The notes under the pieces are model-generated. The model saw only the letters and a program-made list of their open reading frames with translations, made no database searches and was not told the origin of the DNA. Position numbers and translations under genes: made by a program. Positions 1 to 8,636 of a stretch of 64,000 nt of DNA are shown here, in pieces; position 1 is the first letter of the stretch; each line of letters opens with the position of its first letter. This stretch comes from Solobacterium sp. UBA1761 (lineage in GTDB: Bacteria; Bacillota_I; Bacilli_A; Erysipelotrichales; Erysipelotrichaceae), in the NCBI GenBank assembly GCA_002315565.1, contig DCHD01000002.1:1-64000 (forward strand). Reading direction: 5' to 3'.

Positions 1-31
1 GGACATTTTTGAATTGCAATCATAGATAATT

Positions 32-60
32 GACAAATGTCTAAAAAACATTTGTCTTTT
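32..60 (+). terminator. Rho-independent terminator upstream of rpsB
   Basis: A perfect 9-bp stem (32-40 with 48-56, 7-base loop) is followed by a T-run. It must end a transcript that begins left of the window. Its 3' arm and T-run overlap the candidate -35 box of the rpsB promoter. Confidence 0.85.
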
Positions 61-81
61 TATATATTTTTGATATATAAT
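52..81 (+). promoter_or_regulatory. Probable rpsB promoter
   Basis: A TATAAT box lies at 76-81, with TTGTCT at 52-57 as the -35 and an 18-base spacer. Transcription would start near 88 and leave a leader of about 100 bases. The -35 lies in the 3' arm of the preceding terminator. The boxes are seen directly; their use is inferred. Confidence 0.65.
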
Positions 82-87
82 TGAATA

Positions 88-188
88 GCATTTGTAAAAA
101 CGCACACAGTGGATTCTTTGCTCCGTGTCAATTGATTAGTGAAGAGTGGAAACTGTGGAGGATTAAACGGAAAGAGAGGAATTTTTAA
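88..188 (+). promoter_or_regulatory. Structured 5' leader of rpsB-tsf (candidate S2 autoregulatory leader)
   Basis: The roughly 100-base leader contains a hairpin: 104-107 plus 111-113 pair with 122-128, with a 3-base bulge on the 5' side. A purine-rich stretch including GTGGAGGA and GGAAAGAGAGGA runs up to the start codon. S2 represses its own mRNA through the leader in several bacteria, so autoregulation is plausible, but I cannot match this to a defined family from the sequence alone. Confidence 0.4.
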
Positions 189-1133
189 ATGCAATTAGTT
201 TCAATGAGAAAGCTTCTTGAAAACGGTGCTCATTTCGGACACCAGACAAGAAGATGGGATCCAAAGTGTAAACCATTCATCTACACTGCAAAGAATGGTA
301 TTTACATCATCAACCTTGAAAAGACTCAGGAAGGTCTTGATGTAGCTTATGCAAAAATGAAGGAAATCGCTGAAAACGGTGGTAAAGTACTGTTCGTTGG
401 TACTAAGAAACAGGCTCAGCAGATTATCTTAGACGAAGCTACTAGATCTGGTTCATTCTATATCAACCAGAGATGGTTAGGTGGTACATTAACTAACTTC
501 AGAACTATCCAGAAGAGAATCAAACGCTTAATTGAAATCGAAGAGATGGAAGCAAGCGGAACAATCGCTGTTTACCCTAAGAAAGAACAGGCTATCATCC
601 GTAAGGAAGCTTCAAGACTTACTAACTTCTTAGGCGGTATCAAGGAAATGAAGAAACTTCCTGATGCAGTTGTAGTTGTAGATCCAAAAGAAGATCATAA
701 CGCTGTAGCAGAAGCTAAGAAATTAGGTATCCCAGTATTCGGTCTAGCTGATACTAACTGTGATCCAGCATATGTTGACTACGCTATCCCAGCAAACGAT
801 GACGCTATCAAGTCAATCAAACTTATGATGTCATTACTGGCTGACGCTATCGTAGAAACTAAGGGCGGCATCCTTCAGGACGCTTACCAGGAAGAAGAAG
901 GCGTTGAAGACATCACTATGGCTGATGTAATCATCAACGTTGAAAAGCACGCTGAAGAACAGGCTAAGAGAAGACAGCAGAAGAACGATGAAAGAAACAG
1001 ACAGTTTGGTAACAAACCAAGACGTTTCAACTCAGAAAGACGTACTTTCAATAAAAAAGAAAATGCTGATGCTCCAAAAGCTGAAGAAGTAAAAGAAGAA
1101 GTTAAAGAAGAAGTAAAGGAGGATGCTGAATAA
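189..1133 (+). CDS. rpsB: 30S ribosomal protein S2
   Basis: Small-subunit protein S2, a late-assembling protein at the head/body junction of the 30S. The N-terminal [14 protein letters not shown] motif and the [10 protein letters not shown] and ADTNCDP motifs are typical of S2. At 314 aa it is about 60-70 residues longer than usual. The extra C-terminal tail (from about residue 250) is first Arg/Asn/Gln-rich and then a run of Glu/Lys repeats, and is likely disordered. A GAGAGGA ribosome-binding site supports the start. The stop codon overlaps the tsf ATG by one base, so the two are translationally coupled. The identity is secure; the role of the tail is unknown. Confidence 0.98.
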   Translation: MQLVSMRKLLENGAHFGHQTRRWDPKCKPFIYTAKNGIYIINLEKTQEGLDVAYAKMKEIAENGGKVLFVGTKKQAQQIILDEATRSGSFYINQRWLGGTLTNFRTIQKRIKRLIEIEEMEASGTIAVYPKKEQAIIRKEASRLTNFLGGIKEMKKLPDAVVVVDPKEDHNAVAEAKKLGIPVFGLADTNCDPAYVDYAIPANDDAIKSIKLMMSLLADAIVETKGGILQDAYQEEEGVEDITMADVIINVEKHAEEQAKRRQQKNDERNRQFGNKPRRFNSERRTFNKKENADAPKAEEVKEEVKEEVKEDAE

Positions 1134-2020
1134 TGCCTGCTATTACTGCTGCTTTAGTTAAAGAATTAAGAGATAAGACATCTGCTGGTATGATGGACTG
1201 CAAAAACGCTCTGTCTGCTACTGATGGTGATATGGAAAAGGCTATTGACTGGTTAAGAGAAAAAGGTATTGCTAAATCAGTTAAGAAGGCTGGAAGAATC
1301 GCTGCAGAAGGTCTTTCTAAAGTTGTTGTTGACGGAAACAAGGCATGTCTTGTTGAAATCAACTCAGAAACAGACTTCGTTGCTAAAAACGAACAGTTCC
1401 TTGCATTATTAGACGATGTTGCTAACACTATCTTAGCTTCAAACGCTAAAGACAATGATGAAGCTCTTGCTCTTACATGCAACGGTAAAGCATTAAATGA
1501 TCTGTTCATCGAAGCTACTGCTACTATTGGTGAAAAGATTGTCTTAAGAAGATTTGAAATCGTTTCTAAAGCTGATGATGAAATCTTCGGTACTTATATG
1601 CATATGGGTGGCAAATCATCTACTATCTGTACTATGAAGGGTGGAGATGATCAGCTTGCTCACTATATCGCAATGCAGATTGCTTCTATGAATCCTAGCT
1701 ACGTATCAAGTGCTGATATGCCTCAGGATGTTGTAGAACACGAAAGAGAAGTTCAGACTAACATCGTTAAAGCTGATGAAAAATTCATCGGCAAACCTGA
1801 ACAGGTTATCAACGGTGCTATTGAAGGTAAAGTTTCTAAGGCTCTTAAGGATATGTGTCTTGTTGATCAGGAATACTTCCTTGATACTGCAAAGAAAGTT
1901 TCTGCAGTATTAAAAGAAGCTAACGCTACTTGCAAAGGCTTCATCAGATATGTTGTTGGTGAAGGTATTGAAAAGCGTCAGGAAAACTTTGCTGAAGAAG
2001 TTGCAAAACAGATGCAGTAA
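1133..2020 (+). CDS. tsf: Elongation factor Ts
   Basis: Nucleotide exchange factor that recycles EF-Tu-GDP to EF-Tu-GTP in the cytoplasm. The 295-aa protein has the family-typical N-terminal UBA-like segment (VKELRDKTSAGMMDCKNAL) and the conserved INSETDFVAKN motif near residue 80, followed by the dimerisation core. Length matches the family. It forms the classic rpsB-tsf pair, with its ATG overlapping the rpsB stop. A strong terminator follows directly, so the pair is its own transcription unit. Confidence 0.98.
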   Translation: MPAITAALVKELRDKTSAGMMDCKNALSATDGDMEKAIDWLREKGIAKSVKKAGRIAAEGLSKVVVDGNKACLVEINSETDFVAKNEQFLALLDDVANTILASNAKDNDEALALTCNGKALNDLFIEATATIGEKIVLRRFEIVSKADDEIFGTYMHMGGKSSTICTMKGGDDQLAHYIAMQIASMNPSYVSSADMPQDVVEHEREVQTNIVKADEKFIGKPEQVINGAIEGKVSKALKDMCLVDQEYFLDTAKKVSAVLKEANATCKGFIRYVVGEGIEKRQENFAEEVAKQMQ

Positions 2021-2023
2021 TTT

Positions 2024-2057
2024 AAAATGGTCAGTCAATTGATTGACCATTTTTTTA
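2024..2057 (+). terminator. Terminator after tsf
   Basis: A 10-bp perfect stem (2024-2033 with 2044-2053), extendable inward to about 13 bp around an AATT loop, is followed by a run of T. It separates rpsB-tsf from pyrH. Confidence 0.9.
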
Positions 2058-2079
2058 TGCTTAAGACAAAGAGTTTTAG

Positions 2080-2096
2080 TATAATATTTTTGGGAG
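2080..2096 (+). promoter_or_regulatory. pyrH -10 box and ribosome-binding site
   Basis: TATAAT at 2080-2085 follows the tsf terminator, with no clear -35. GGGAG at 2092-2096 sits 8 bases before the ATG at 2105. If transcription starts about 7 bases after the -10, the leader is only about 13 bases. This arrangement fixes the pyrH start at 2105 rather than at an in-frame ATG at 2027 inside the terminator. Confidence 0.6.
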
Positions 2097-2104
2097 ATTT
2101 GAAT

Positions 2105-2803
2105 ATGCAAAAAAGAGTTTTACTGAAACTGTCTGGTGAAGCTTTATCAGGTGAACATGCACTTGATACAGAAAAACTTAACAATGTATGCAGACAGGTA
2201 AAAAAGATTGTTGACAGCGGTATTGGCGTTGGTATTGTCGTAGGCGGTGGTAATATCGTAAGAGGCCGACTGTTTGAAGAACTTGGACTTGAAAGAGTCA
2301 AGTCAGATTATATGGGCATGCTGGCAACAGTTATCAATGCTCTGGCAGTAACTGCTTCACTTGAGTCAATGGGTGTTAAGGCTAAAACGATGTCTGCTGT
2401 AAAAGCGGAATCAGTTGACATGTTTGACAAGGATGAAGCCAACAGACTGATCGATGAAGGTTATGTTCTGGTATTTGGCGGAGGTGTTGGAAAACCATAT
2501 CATTCTACTGATACCGGATGTGCACAAAGAGCTATTGATATCGGTGCTGGTGTAATCCTGATGGCAAAGACTGGAGTTGATGGAGTCTATGATTCAGACC
2601 CTAACAAGAATCCTGATGCCAAAAGATTTGATACGATAACATTTGATGACATTGTAAGACTCAAACTTCAGGTAATAGATCTGCAGGCTGCAGAACTGTT
2701 GGCAAAGAATTCAATTTCAGCATTCCTGTTTGATATGAATGCAGAAGATAATATCTACAAAGCTTCAATTAAAGAAGCAGTAGGAACTTTAATCAAAGCG
2801 TAA
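2105..2803 (+). CDS. pyrH: UMP kinase
   Basis: Phosphorylates UMP to UDP in pyrimidine nucleotide synthesis; bacterial enzymes are hexameric amino-acid-kinase-fold proteins. The start MQKRVLLKLSGEAL, the GGGNIVRG phosphate-binding loop and the AKTGVDGVYDSDP segment are diagnostic. From the chosen ATG the protein is 232 aa, the normal length. An upstream in-frame ATG would add 26 residues encoded by terminator DNA and has no ribosome-binding site. It heads the pyrH-frr-uppS-cdsA-rseP run. Confidence 0.97.
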   Translation: MQKRVLLKLSGEALSGEHALDTEKLNNVCRQVKKIVDSGIGVGIVVGGGNIVRGRLFEELGLERVKSDYMGMLATVINALAVTASLESMGVKAKTMSAVKAESVDMFDKDEANRLIDEGYVLVFGGGVGKPYHSTDTGCAQRAIDIGAGVILMAKTGVDGVYDSDPNKNPDAKRFDTITFDDIVRLKLQVIDLQAAELLAKNSISAFLFDMNAEDNIYKASIKEAVGTLIKA

Positions 2804-2814
2804 GGAGAAAAACT

Positions 2815-3363
2815 ATGAACGACATGATTATTCTAGAAGCAGAAGAAAAGATGGAAAAGGCAATTGCCAATTTTGAAAACGGACTTGCAAAAGTAAGAAC
2901 AGGCAGAGCTAATCCTAATATTCTCAATGGTATTGAAGTTGACTATTACGGATCACCAACGCCACTTAATCAGATTGCATCTATTTCTATTTCAGAAGGT
3001 AAGACACTGGTAATCAAACCTTATGATGCTCATTCTTTAAAGGACATTGAAAGAGCAATCAATACTTCTGATATCGGTCTGCCTCCACAGAATGACGGTA
3101 CTGTAATCAGAATCACTGTTCCTCAGCTTACTGAAGAAACAAGAAAAGGTTACTGCAAAGATGTAGATAAGATGGCAGAAGAATGTAAAGTTGCTATCAG
3201 AAACATCAGAAGAGATGCCAATGATGAAGTAAAGAAAGACAAGACTATCCCTGAAGATACTGCTAAATCAATGCAGGAAGATATTCAGAAGTCAACTGAT
3301 AAATTCATCGCAAAGACCGATGAAATTGCTAAAGCTAAACAAAAAGAGATAATGACTATCTAA
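2815..3363 (+). CDS. frr: Ribosome recycling factor
   Basis: Splits post-termination ribosomes together with EF-G. The 182-aa length is standard, as are the motifs KVRTGRANP near residue 27, the PLNQIASI segment, and the C-terminal helical region ending in a KAKQKEIMTI tail. A TAAGGAGAAA ribosome-binding site precedes the ATG. It follows pyrH by 11 bases and overlaps the uppS ATG at its stop, matching the conserved pyrH-frr-uppS order. Confidence 0.98.
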   Translation: MNDMIILEAEEKMEKAIANFENGLAKVRTGRANPNILNGIEVDYYGSPTPLNQIASISISEGKTLVIKPYDAHSLKDIERAINTSDIGLPPQNDGTVIRITVPQLTEETRKGYCKDVDKMAEECKVAIRNIRRDANDEVKKDKTIPEDTAKSMQEDIQKSTDKFIAKTDEIAKAKQKEIMTI

Positions 3364-4073
3364 TGAAAGTACCAAAGCATATTGCCATTATTATGGACGG
3401 TAATGGAAGATGGGCGAAAGCCAAGGGTCTTCCAAGAACTGCCGGCCATAAAATTGGTGTTGAAAAAGTAAGAGAAATCGCTATCTATGCTAATTCTATC
3501 GGCGTAAAGTGCATGACACTTTATGCCTTTTCTACGGAGAACTGGAACAGACCTGAAGCTGAGGTTAATTATCTGATGTCTCTGCCTAAGATTTTCTTTG
3601 AGTCATATATGAAGGAAATCATGAAGAACAATATCCGTATCATGATGATAGGTGATATGGATGAAATTCCTGACAATGCGCGTACTGTATTTAAGAATGC
3701 CATTGAGGAATCTAAAGACAATACCGGTATGATTCTGAATTTTGCAGTCAACTATGGCGGAAGAAGAGAGATAGTAACTGCAGCAAGAAAATATGCTGAA
3801 GATGTTAAAAACGGAAAGATCAATGACATCGATGAAGAAGGTTTTAAAAAGTATCTTTATACCAGTGAACTTCCTGAAGTTGATCTTCTGATCAGAACCA
3901 GTTACGAACTTAGAATATCCAACTATCTTCTGTATCAGCTGGCATATTCGGAAATGGTATTCACTCATACGCTATGGCCTGATTTTAAGCCATCTGACCT
4001 TGATTTGTGCATTGATGAATACAATTCAAGAGACAGGAGATTCGGAGGCCTGAATGAAGAAAAGACTGCTTAG
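3363..4073 (+). CDS. uppS: Undecaprenyl diphosphate synthase (cis-prenyltransferase)
   Basis: Makes the C55 lipid carrier for peptidoglycan and other wall polymers by adding isopentenyl units to farnesyl diphosphate. The 236-aa protein shows the MDGNGRWAKAKG motif with its catalytic Asp near residue 12, the AFSTENWNRP motif and the DLLIRTSYELRISNYLLYQ region. The usual SGE triplet is SYE here, a conservative change. Its substrate route links it to dxs and ispA at 59.5-62 kb. The cdsA start overlaps its 3' end by 20 bases. Confidence 0.97.
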   Translation: MKVPKHIAIIMDGNGRWAKAKGLPRTAGHKIGVEKVREIAIYANSIGVKCMTLYAFSTENWNRPEAEVNYLMSLPKIFFESYMKEIMKNNIRIMMIGDMDEIPDNARTVFKNAIEESKDNTGMILNFAVNYGGRREIVTAARKYAEDVKNGKINDIDEEGFKKYLYTSELPEVDLLIRTSYELRISNYLLYQLAYSEMVFTHTLWPDFKPSDLDLCIDEYNSRDRRFGGLNEEKTA

Positions 4074-4806
4074 TGCTGCTGTAATGATTGCGGTTGGACT
4101 TCCATGTCTGATTTTAGGCGGATGGATCCTTCGAATATTTCTGACATTCATTGCGTTTTGTATGGCGTGTGAAATTACCTCAATCAAATTTAAAGAAAAC
4201 TATATTATGACTGCTGGGTTATTTATCCTTATAGCAGGTAATCTATATACTGAATTCATTCCGGTATGGGTACTTGGTATCGGTCTTTTTGTGACTATCT
4301 ATTCAATGATGAACAGCAATTATGACCAGAAGGATTTTTTCTGGATTCTTCTTACCGGACTGATCTGTTCTCTTGCGCTTAACTATATTTTTAAATTCTA
4401 TTATGTACATCAGTATCTTCTGATTTATGCTGCAGGCGCTTCACTTATCTGTGATGCCGGAGCCTATTTTGTAGGAAGAAAATTCGGAAAACATAAAATG
4501 GCGCCAACCATTTCTCCAAAGAAAACTGTTGAAGGCGCAATTGGTGGTATTGTCATCGGAACTGTTGCTGCTTTTACATTTGCAGTAATAGTAAAAATCT
4601 TCAGTTTTGAGTGGTACCTGGTTCTGGCTTTGACATTTGTACTTACTGTTGTTTCAGAAGTTGGAGATCTCTATTTCTCTTTGGTTAAACGCAAATATGG
4701 AATAAAGGATTATGGAAAACTTATTCCTGGTCATGGTGGTGTGCTTGATCGTTTTGACTCCGTTGTATTTGTTGTTACTGTTTTAGGTTTGATATTGGGA
4801 TTATGA
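4054..4806 (+). CDS. cdsA: Phosphatidate cytidylyltransferase
   Basis: Membrane enzyme that makes CDP-diacylglycerol from phosphatidate and CTP, the branch point to phosphatidylglycerol and cardiolipin. The 250-aa protein has about seven hydrophobic segments and ends with the CDP-alcohol signature region, including SEVGDLYFSLVKRKYGIKDYG and GHGGVLDRFDS (two Asp residues that bind metal). The ATG overlaps uppS, and the 3' end overlaps the rseP ATG by four bases, indicating one operon. Confidence 0.96.
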   Translation: MKKRLLSAAVMIAVGLPCLILGGWILRIFLTFIAFCMACEITSIKFKENYIMTAGLFILIAGNLYTEFIPVWVLGIGLFVTIYSMMNSNYDQKDFFWILLTGLICSLALNYIFKFYYVHQYLLIYAAGASLICDAGAYFVGRKFGKHKMAPTISPKKTVEGAIGGIVIGTVAAFTFAVIVKIFSFEWYLVLALTFVLTVVSEVGDLYFSLVKRKYGIKDYGKLIPGHGGVLDRFDSVVFVVTVLGLILGL

Positions 4807-5867
4807 CATTAATTTTATTTATTGTATTACTCTTGACTGTTGTTGTTATTCATGAACTTGGACATATGCTTGTTGCCAAGCTGTTTAATGTCTATTGCCA
4901 TGAATTTTCTTTTGGTATGGGTCCTAAACTGTTTTCTGTCAAAGGAAAAGAAACAGTCTATTCTGTACGTGCCTTACCGCTTGGCGGATATGTGGCCATG
5001 GCTGGAGAAGGGGATGAAGAACTAAGAAAAGAAAAAGATATAGATGTACCGTTTGAAAGAACTCTTCAGGGAATCGCTGGCTGGAAAAAAATACTTATCT
5101 ATGCTGCCGGTATCTTTATGAACATTGTTCTGGCACTGGTTATTGTGGCCATGGTATTTCTTTCTTATGGGGAAGCTGCAGTATCTCCTGATTCAACAAT
5201 CGCTTCTGTAATGGAAGATTATCCTGCTGATATTGCAGGTCTCAAGGCAGGTGACAGAATTACTTCAATAAGACTTGCGGATGATGAAAAATTTTCCGTT
5301 GATTCATTTGCTGATCTGAGCGGTTATCTTTCAATGTATGAAGGAGAAGGCGATATTGGCTTTACGGTAATAAGAGGCGAAGAAGAAATTGAAGTGAATC
5401 TTATTCCTGAATATAACGAAGAAGAAGGAAGATACCTTATAGGAATCAACTCAAACGGTTACCAGTATGTAAAAGTCAATGTGCTTAACTGCTGGTCGTT
5501 GTCCTTTGAATACTGTGTTTCAAATGTAAAAGCAATCATCTCTACTATCGGAAATCTTTTACGAGGTGTAGGCTTTAACAATGTATCTGGCGTAGTTGGA
5601 ATGTATCAGGCAACTGACCAGGTCGTTGAACTTGGAGCTGATTATTATTTCCTGCTTATTGCGATCATTTCCATTAACCTTGGTGTTATGAATGCTCTAC
5701 CTGTACCGATGCTGGATGGTGGCAGAATTCTGATTCAGCTTATTGAATCGGCAATTGGAAAACCGCTTGATAAGAAGTTTATTAATATTATTATGACTGC
5801 TTCAGTAGCTTTGCTGCTGTTACTTACTGTCCTTATTACTGTTAAGGATGTTATAAATCTGTTCTAA
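4803..5867 (+). CDS. rseP: RIP metalloprotease (site-2 protease, RseP/RasP family)
   Basis: Intramembrane zinc protease that cleaves transmembrane anti-sigma factors and remnant signal peptides. The zinc site HELGH is in the first membrane helix (near residue 18). A second helix at about 95-115 is followed by one PDZ domain (about 125-205). The ALPVPMLDGGR motif provides the third ligand near residue 300. Length (354 aa) is slightly short for the family, consistent with a single PDZ domain. It sits after cdsA, as in many Bacillota. Confidence 0.95.
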   Translation: MTLILFIVLLLTVVVIHELGHMLVAKLFNVYCHEFSFGMGPKLFSVKGKETVYSVRALPLGGYVAMAGEGDEELRKEKDIDVPFERTLQGIAGWKKILIYAAGIFMNIVLALVIVAMVFLSYGEAAVSPDSTIASVMEDYPADIAGLKAGDRITSIRLADDEKFSVDSFADLSGYLSMYEGEGDIGFTVIRGEEEIEVNLIPEYNEEEGRYLIGINSNGYQYVKVNVLNCWSLSFEYCVSNVKAIISTIGNLLRGVGFNNVSGVVGMYQATDQVVELGADYYFLLIAIISINLGVMNALPVPMLDGGRILIQLIESAIGKPLDKKFINIIMTASVALLLLLTVLITVKDVINLF

Positions 5868-5878
5868 GGGGGATATAT

Positions 5879-6349
5879 ATGAAATATTATCTGTATGTGT
5901 TACTTATCTCGATGGTTCCGCTTATTGAATTAAGAGGTGCTATTCCGTTTGCTACAGGATTTGGACTTCCGCTTGTAGAGTCCTATATTGTTGCGGTTAT
6001 CGGCAATATGATCCCTGTTCCTTTTATCTTTTTTTTCGCAAGAAAGATACTTGAATGGGGAAAGGATAAAAAATACATCGGAAAACTCTTCACTTTTTGT
6101 CTTGAAAAGGGCAATAAGGCTGGAGCAAAATTAAAGAGTAAGGCTGGAAGAGGCCTGTATATAGCACTTATGCTGTTTGTTGGTATTCCGCTTCCAGGTA
6201 CTGGTGCCTGGACAGGTACGCTTGCTGCAAGTTTACTGAATATGGACTTTAAGAAATCAACTGTCTATGTAATGTTCGGTGTACTTCTTGCCGGTGTAAT
6301 CATGTTGCTTGTAAGTCTTGGTGTATTTGGTGCTGTAACTGCACTGTAA
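5879..6349 (+). CDS. Small multidrug export-like membrane protein (COG2426 family)
   Basis: A 156-aa polytopic membrane protein with four to five hydrophobic stretches. Its start contains MVPLIELRGAIPFA, and a PLPGTGAWTG motif lies in the middle; both are typical of the putative small multidrug export family (Pfam PF06695). The family name is historical, and no transport substrate is established. A GGGGG-type ribosome-binding site precedes the ATG. It lies in the rseP operon, 11 bases downstream of rseP. Confidence 0.8.
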   Translation: MKYYLYVLLISMVPLIELRGAIPFATGFGLPLVESYIVAVIGNMIPVPFIFFFARKILEWGKDKKYIGKLFTFCLEKGNKAGAKLKSKAGRGLYIALMLFVGIPLPGTGAWTGTLAASLLNMDFKKSTVYVMFGVLLAGVIMLLVSLGVFGAVTAL

Positions 6350-6359
6350 AGGAGAAAAT

Positions 6360-7373
6360 ATGAAGATTCTTGTTACTGGTGGATTGGGTTATATTGGTTC
6401 ACATACTGTAGTTGAACTTATCAAGAACGGTTATGAAACTGTAATTGTTGACAATCTCTATAATTCAAATGAACATGTTCTGGAAAGAATTGAAAAGATT
6501 ACAGGTGTAAAACCTGAATTCAATAAGGTTGATATTCTTGACCGTAACGGACTTGAAGAAGTATTCAAAAGACATTCATTTGACGGTGTCATTCATTTTG
6601 CCGGTTATAAGGCAGTGGGCGAAAGCGTAGCTATTCCTTTGACATATTATGAGAATAATGTTGCCGGTTCTTTGAACCTTTATGAACTTATAAAGAAATA
6701 CAATGTCAAATCACTTATTTTCTCATCCAGCGCTACTGTATATGGTGATTCATTCGCTTCACCAATGAAAGAAGAATATGGTCTTGGTGTTACGACGAAT
6801 CCATATGGAACTACAAAGTTAATGAATGAGATGATCATTACTGACTTTGCCAAGACAAACAGAAATATATCAGCTGTTATACTGCGTTATTTCAATCCTA
6901 TTGGCGCCCATGAATCAGGACTTCTTGGTGAAGTACCTAATGGAATTCCGAACAATCTGGTTCCTTATATTGCCAGAGTTGCCAATGGAACACTGGATTA
7001 TCTTAATGTCTATGGCGATGACTACGACACAGTTGATGGTACTGGTGTAAGAGATTATATCCATGTAGTGGATCTGGCAAGAGCTCATGTGCTTGCGCTT
7101 AAATATGCAAATGAACATAATGGCTGTGAGGTAATCAATGTCGGTTCCGGTACAGGATACTCTGTACTTGAAGTATTACATGCCTATGAAAAAGCCTGTG
7201 GCCATAAGATTGCCTATCATGTAACAGACAGAAGACCTGGTGATATCGCAACCAGTTTCGCTGATACAAAGAAAGCTGAAAAACTTCTTGGGTTCAAGGT
7301 TGAACGTGATATCGCTGACATGTGCAGAGATTCGTATAATTTCACCGTTAAGAATCCAGATGGAATAAAATAG
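6360..7373 (+). CDS. galE: UDP-glucose 4-epimerase
   Basis: Interconverts UDP-glucose and UDP-galactose (Leloir pathway and precursor supply for surface glycans). The 337-aa short-chain dehydrogenase-type protein has the NAD-binding GGLGYIGSH motif at residue 6, SSSATVYG with the catalytic Ser/Thr region, and the YGTTK catalytic Tyr/Lys pair. AGGAG precedes the ATG. It is the last gene of the run that begins at pyrH, and a strong terminator follows. Confidence 0.97.
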   Translation: MKILVTGGLGYIGSHTVVELIKNGYETVIVDNLYNSNEHVLERIEKITGVKPEFNKVDILDRNGLEEVFKRHSFDGVIHFAGYKAVGESVAIPLTYYENNVAGSLNLYELIKKYNVKSLIFSSSATVYGDSFASPMKEEYGLGVTTNPYGTTKLMNEMIITDFAKTNRNISAVILRYFNPIGAHESGLLGEVPNGIPNNLVPYIARVANGTLDYLNVYGDDYDTVDGTGVRDYIHVVDLARAHVLALKYANEHNGCEVINVGSGTGYSVLEVLHAYEKACGHKIAYHVTDRRPGDIATSFADTKKAEKLLGFKVERDIADMCRDSYNFTVKNPDGIK

Positions 7374-7418
7374 ATATCTATAAATATATCGATAAATATA
7401 TAGATAAATAAAAATATT

Positions 7419-7447
7419 AAACATTGACAAATATGTCAATGTTTTTT
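7419..7447 (+). terminator. Terminator after galE, overlapping the next promoter
   Basis: An 11-bp perfect stem (7419-7429 with 7434-7444, 4-base loop) is followed by TTT. The left arm contains TTGACA and the T-run supplies the first base of a TAAAAT box, so terminator and promoter are physically merged. The 45 bases before it are an AT-rich stretch with repeated ATAAATATAT units. Confidence 0.85.
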
Positions 7448-7461
7448 AAAATAGAGTTATG
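7424..7461 (+). promoter_or_regulatory. Consensus promoter predicting a leaderless transcript
   Basis: TTGACA (7424-7429), a 17-base spacer and TAAAAT (7447-7452) form a near-consensus housekeeping promoter. The -10 ends six bases before the ATG at 7459, so the transcript should start at or next to the A of the start codon. No Shine-Dalgarno is possible. Confidence 0.8.
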
Positions 7462-7677
7462 AGCAGAAAAGTAAACATGGGATCGGTGCTGTCTTCACTT
7501 ATCCCCATCAGTGCACTTAATCAGGGAAAAGCTGCAAAGATTATCTCTTCATTAGGACCTGATGATGTAAAGATCATTGTTAAGAATAATGAACCGATGG
7601 CTGCTATTATTCCTATCTCAAGATTCGCTGAACTGATAGAGGCTGAAGAAAGCCTTAATTCTGGAGAAAAGAAATAA
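7459..7677 (+). CDS. Orphan Phd/YefM-like small protein
   Basis: A 72-aa protein whose layout resembles the Phd/YefM antitoxin fold: an N-terminal half ending in SALNQGKAAKIISSL, a beta stretch VKIIVKNNEPMAAIIP, then a helix ISRFAELIEAEESL. Antitoxins of this kind bind DNA through the N-terminal half and autoregulate. No RelE, YoeB or Doc toxin gene is adjacent. Instead it overlaps by one base (TAATG) with a membrane protein gene and heads a four-gene envelope operon. It may be a repurposed transcription regulator. The fold assignment is moderate; the function is unknown. Confidence 0.65.
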   Translation: MSRKVNMGSVLSSLIPISALNQGKAAKIISSLGPDDVKIIVKNNEPMAAIIPISRFAELIEAEESLNSGEKK

Positions 7678-8636
7678 TGGCCAGAAGAAGAAGGAGAAGT
7701 AAAGCAGGTAGAGTTATTCTGGTGCTGATATTCGTATCAGTCTTTATTGCGTTATGTATCTATACGGCAAAGTATTTTATCGGTATGTACAGTACTGAAA
7801 CGGATACTAAAGAAAAGGTTGAAAAGGATACCGAAAAGAATACAATAGAAGAAAAAAACGATGATGGATACCAGATTGATCTTGTTGATTATGAATGTTA
7901 TCCAAACTCTGTCTTTGACTTTGACTTCGCAATTATCAGAGTGCGTTTCCAGAGCGATTCCGGCGTAAGATTTGAGCTTAAAGATATAAAGACCAGTGAG
8001 GGTATTACGCTTGATAAAACTGATTCATACATCGAGGTTCTAAGTAATGCCAATTATTTCATCACTTCAAAAAATGTCGTAAATGAGATTGTCTCAAATG
8101 AATCTTCCTATATGTGTTATCTTTTTGTTCCATATACTACAGATGATACTTCTTTGACATTGAGTTTCTCTGATGAAAAGGATATTTTCATTGATCTGAC
8201 AAAGAACTACATGAATATTGAGGATCTTAAATACGATGATGGAACATTCATTTCTTCCGATGATTATGAAATATATGTTTCCAATGCCTTTGTTGCCGGA
8301 GCCATATTCAGAAACGGCGAATTCACTGAGATTCCAAGTTCACAGAAGATTTACACCTTTGAACTTACAATCAGTTCTATTGATTCTCATCTGAAATTAA
8401 AAGAAGCAAAATATGTAACAAAAGAAGGCAAGGAATATAATGCGCTGGATGAAGAATACACCAGTGCTGAAGCAGCAAAGAATATGTTTACTGAAGAACT
8501 TGAAGAAGGAAATACCTATGGTCTGTTCTTCAAAGTTATATCACAGGATTCTGCCCCTGTGAGCTATGATGGTGAACTGTGGCTGATGTTTACCAACAGC
8601 GATGAATACGTAAAAATTTCAGCAAGATTTGAATAA
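7677..8636 (+). CDS. Single-pass membrane protein of unknown function
   Basis: A 319-aa protein not recognised as a named family. The N-terminus is strongly basic (MARRRRRSKAG) followed by one hydrophobic helix at about residues 12-33. This predicts a cytoplasmic N-terminus and an extracytoplasmic domain of about 280 residues, separated by a charged Lys/Glu/Asp linker (35-62). The outer part is rich in beta-prone stretches and acidic residues and may be Ig-like. It is co-translated with the Phd-like gene (one-base overlap) and abuts the glucosaminidase gene, so an accessory role at the wall is plausible but not shown. Confidence 0.75.
   Translation: MARRRRRSKAGRVILVLIFVSVFIALCIYTAKYFIGMYSTETDTKEKVEKDTEKNTIEEKNDDGYQIDLVDYECYPNSVFDFDFAIIRVRFQSDSGVRFELKDIKTSEGITLDKTDSYIEVLSNANYFITSKNVVNEIVSNESSYMCYLFVPYTTDDTSLTLSFSDEKDIFIDLTKNYMNIEDLKYDDGTFISSDDYEIYVSNAFVAGAIFRNGEFTEIPSSQKIYTFELTISSIDSHLKLKEAKYVTKEGKEYNALDEEYTSAEAAKNMFTEELEEGNTYGLFFKVISQDSAPVSYDGELWLMFTNSDEYVKISARFE

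Noticed and set aside
2027..2104. In-frame upstream start for pyrH
   Set aside because: It would translate the tsf terminator, lies upstream of the promoter box and has no ribosome-binding site.
7374..7418. AT-rich repeated ATAAATATAT units as a possible regulatory repeat
   Set aside because: Only two to three imperfect copies in a very AT-rich spacer; no evidence beyond composition.
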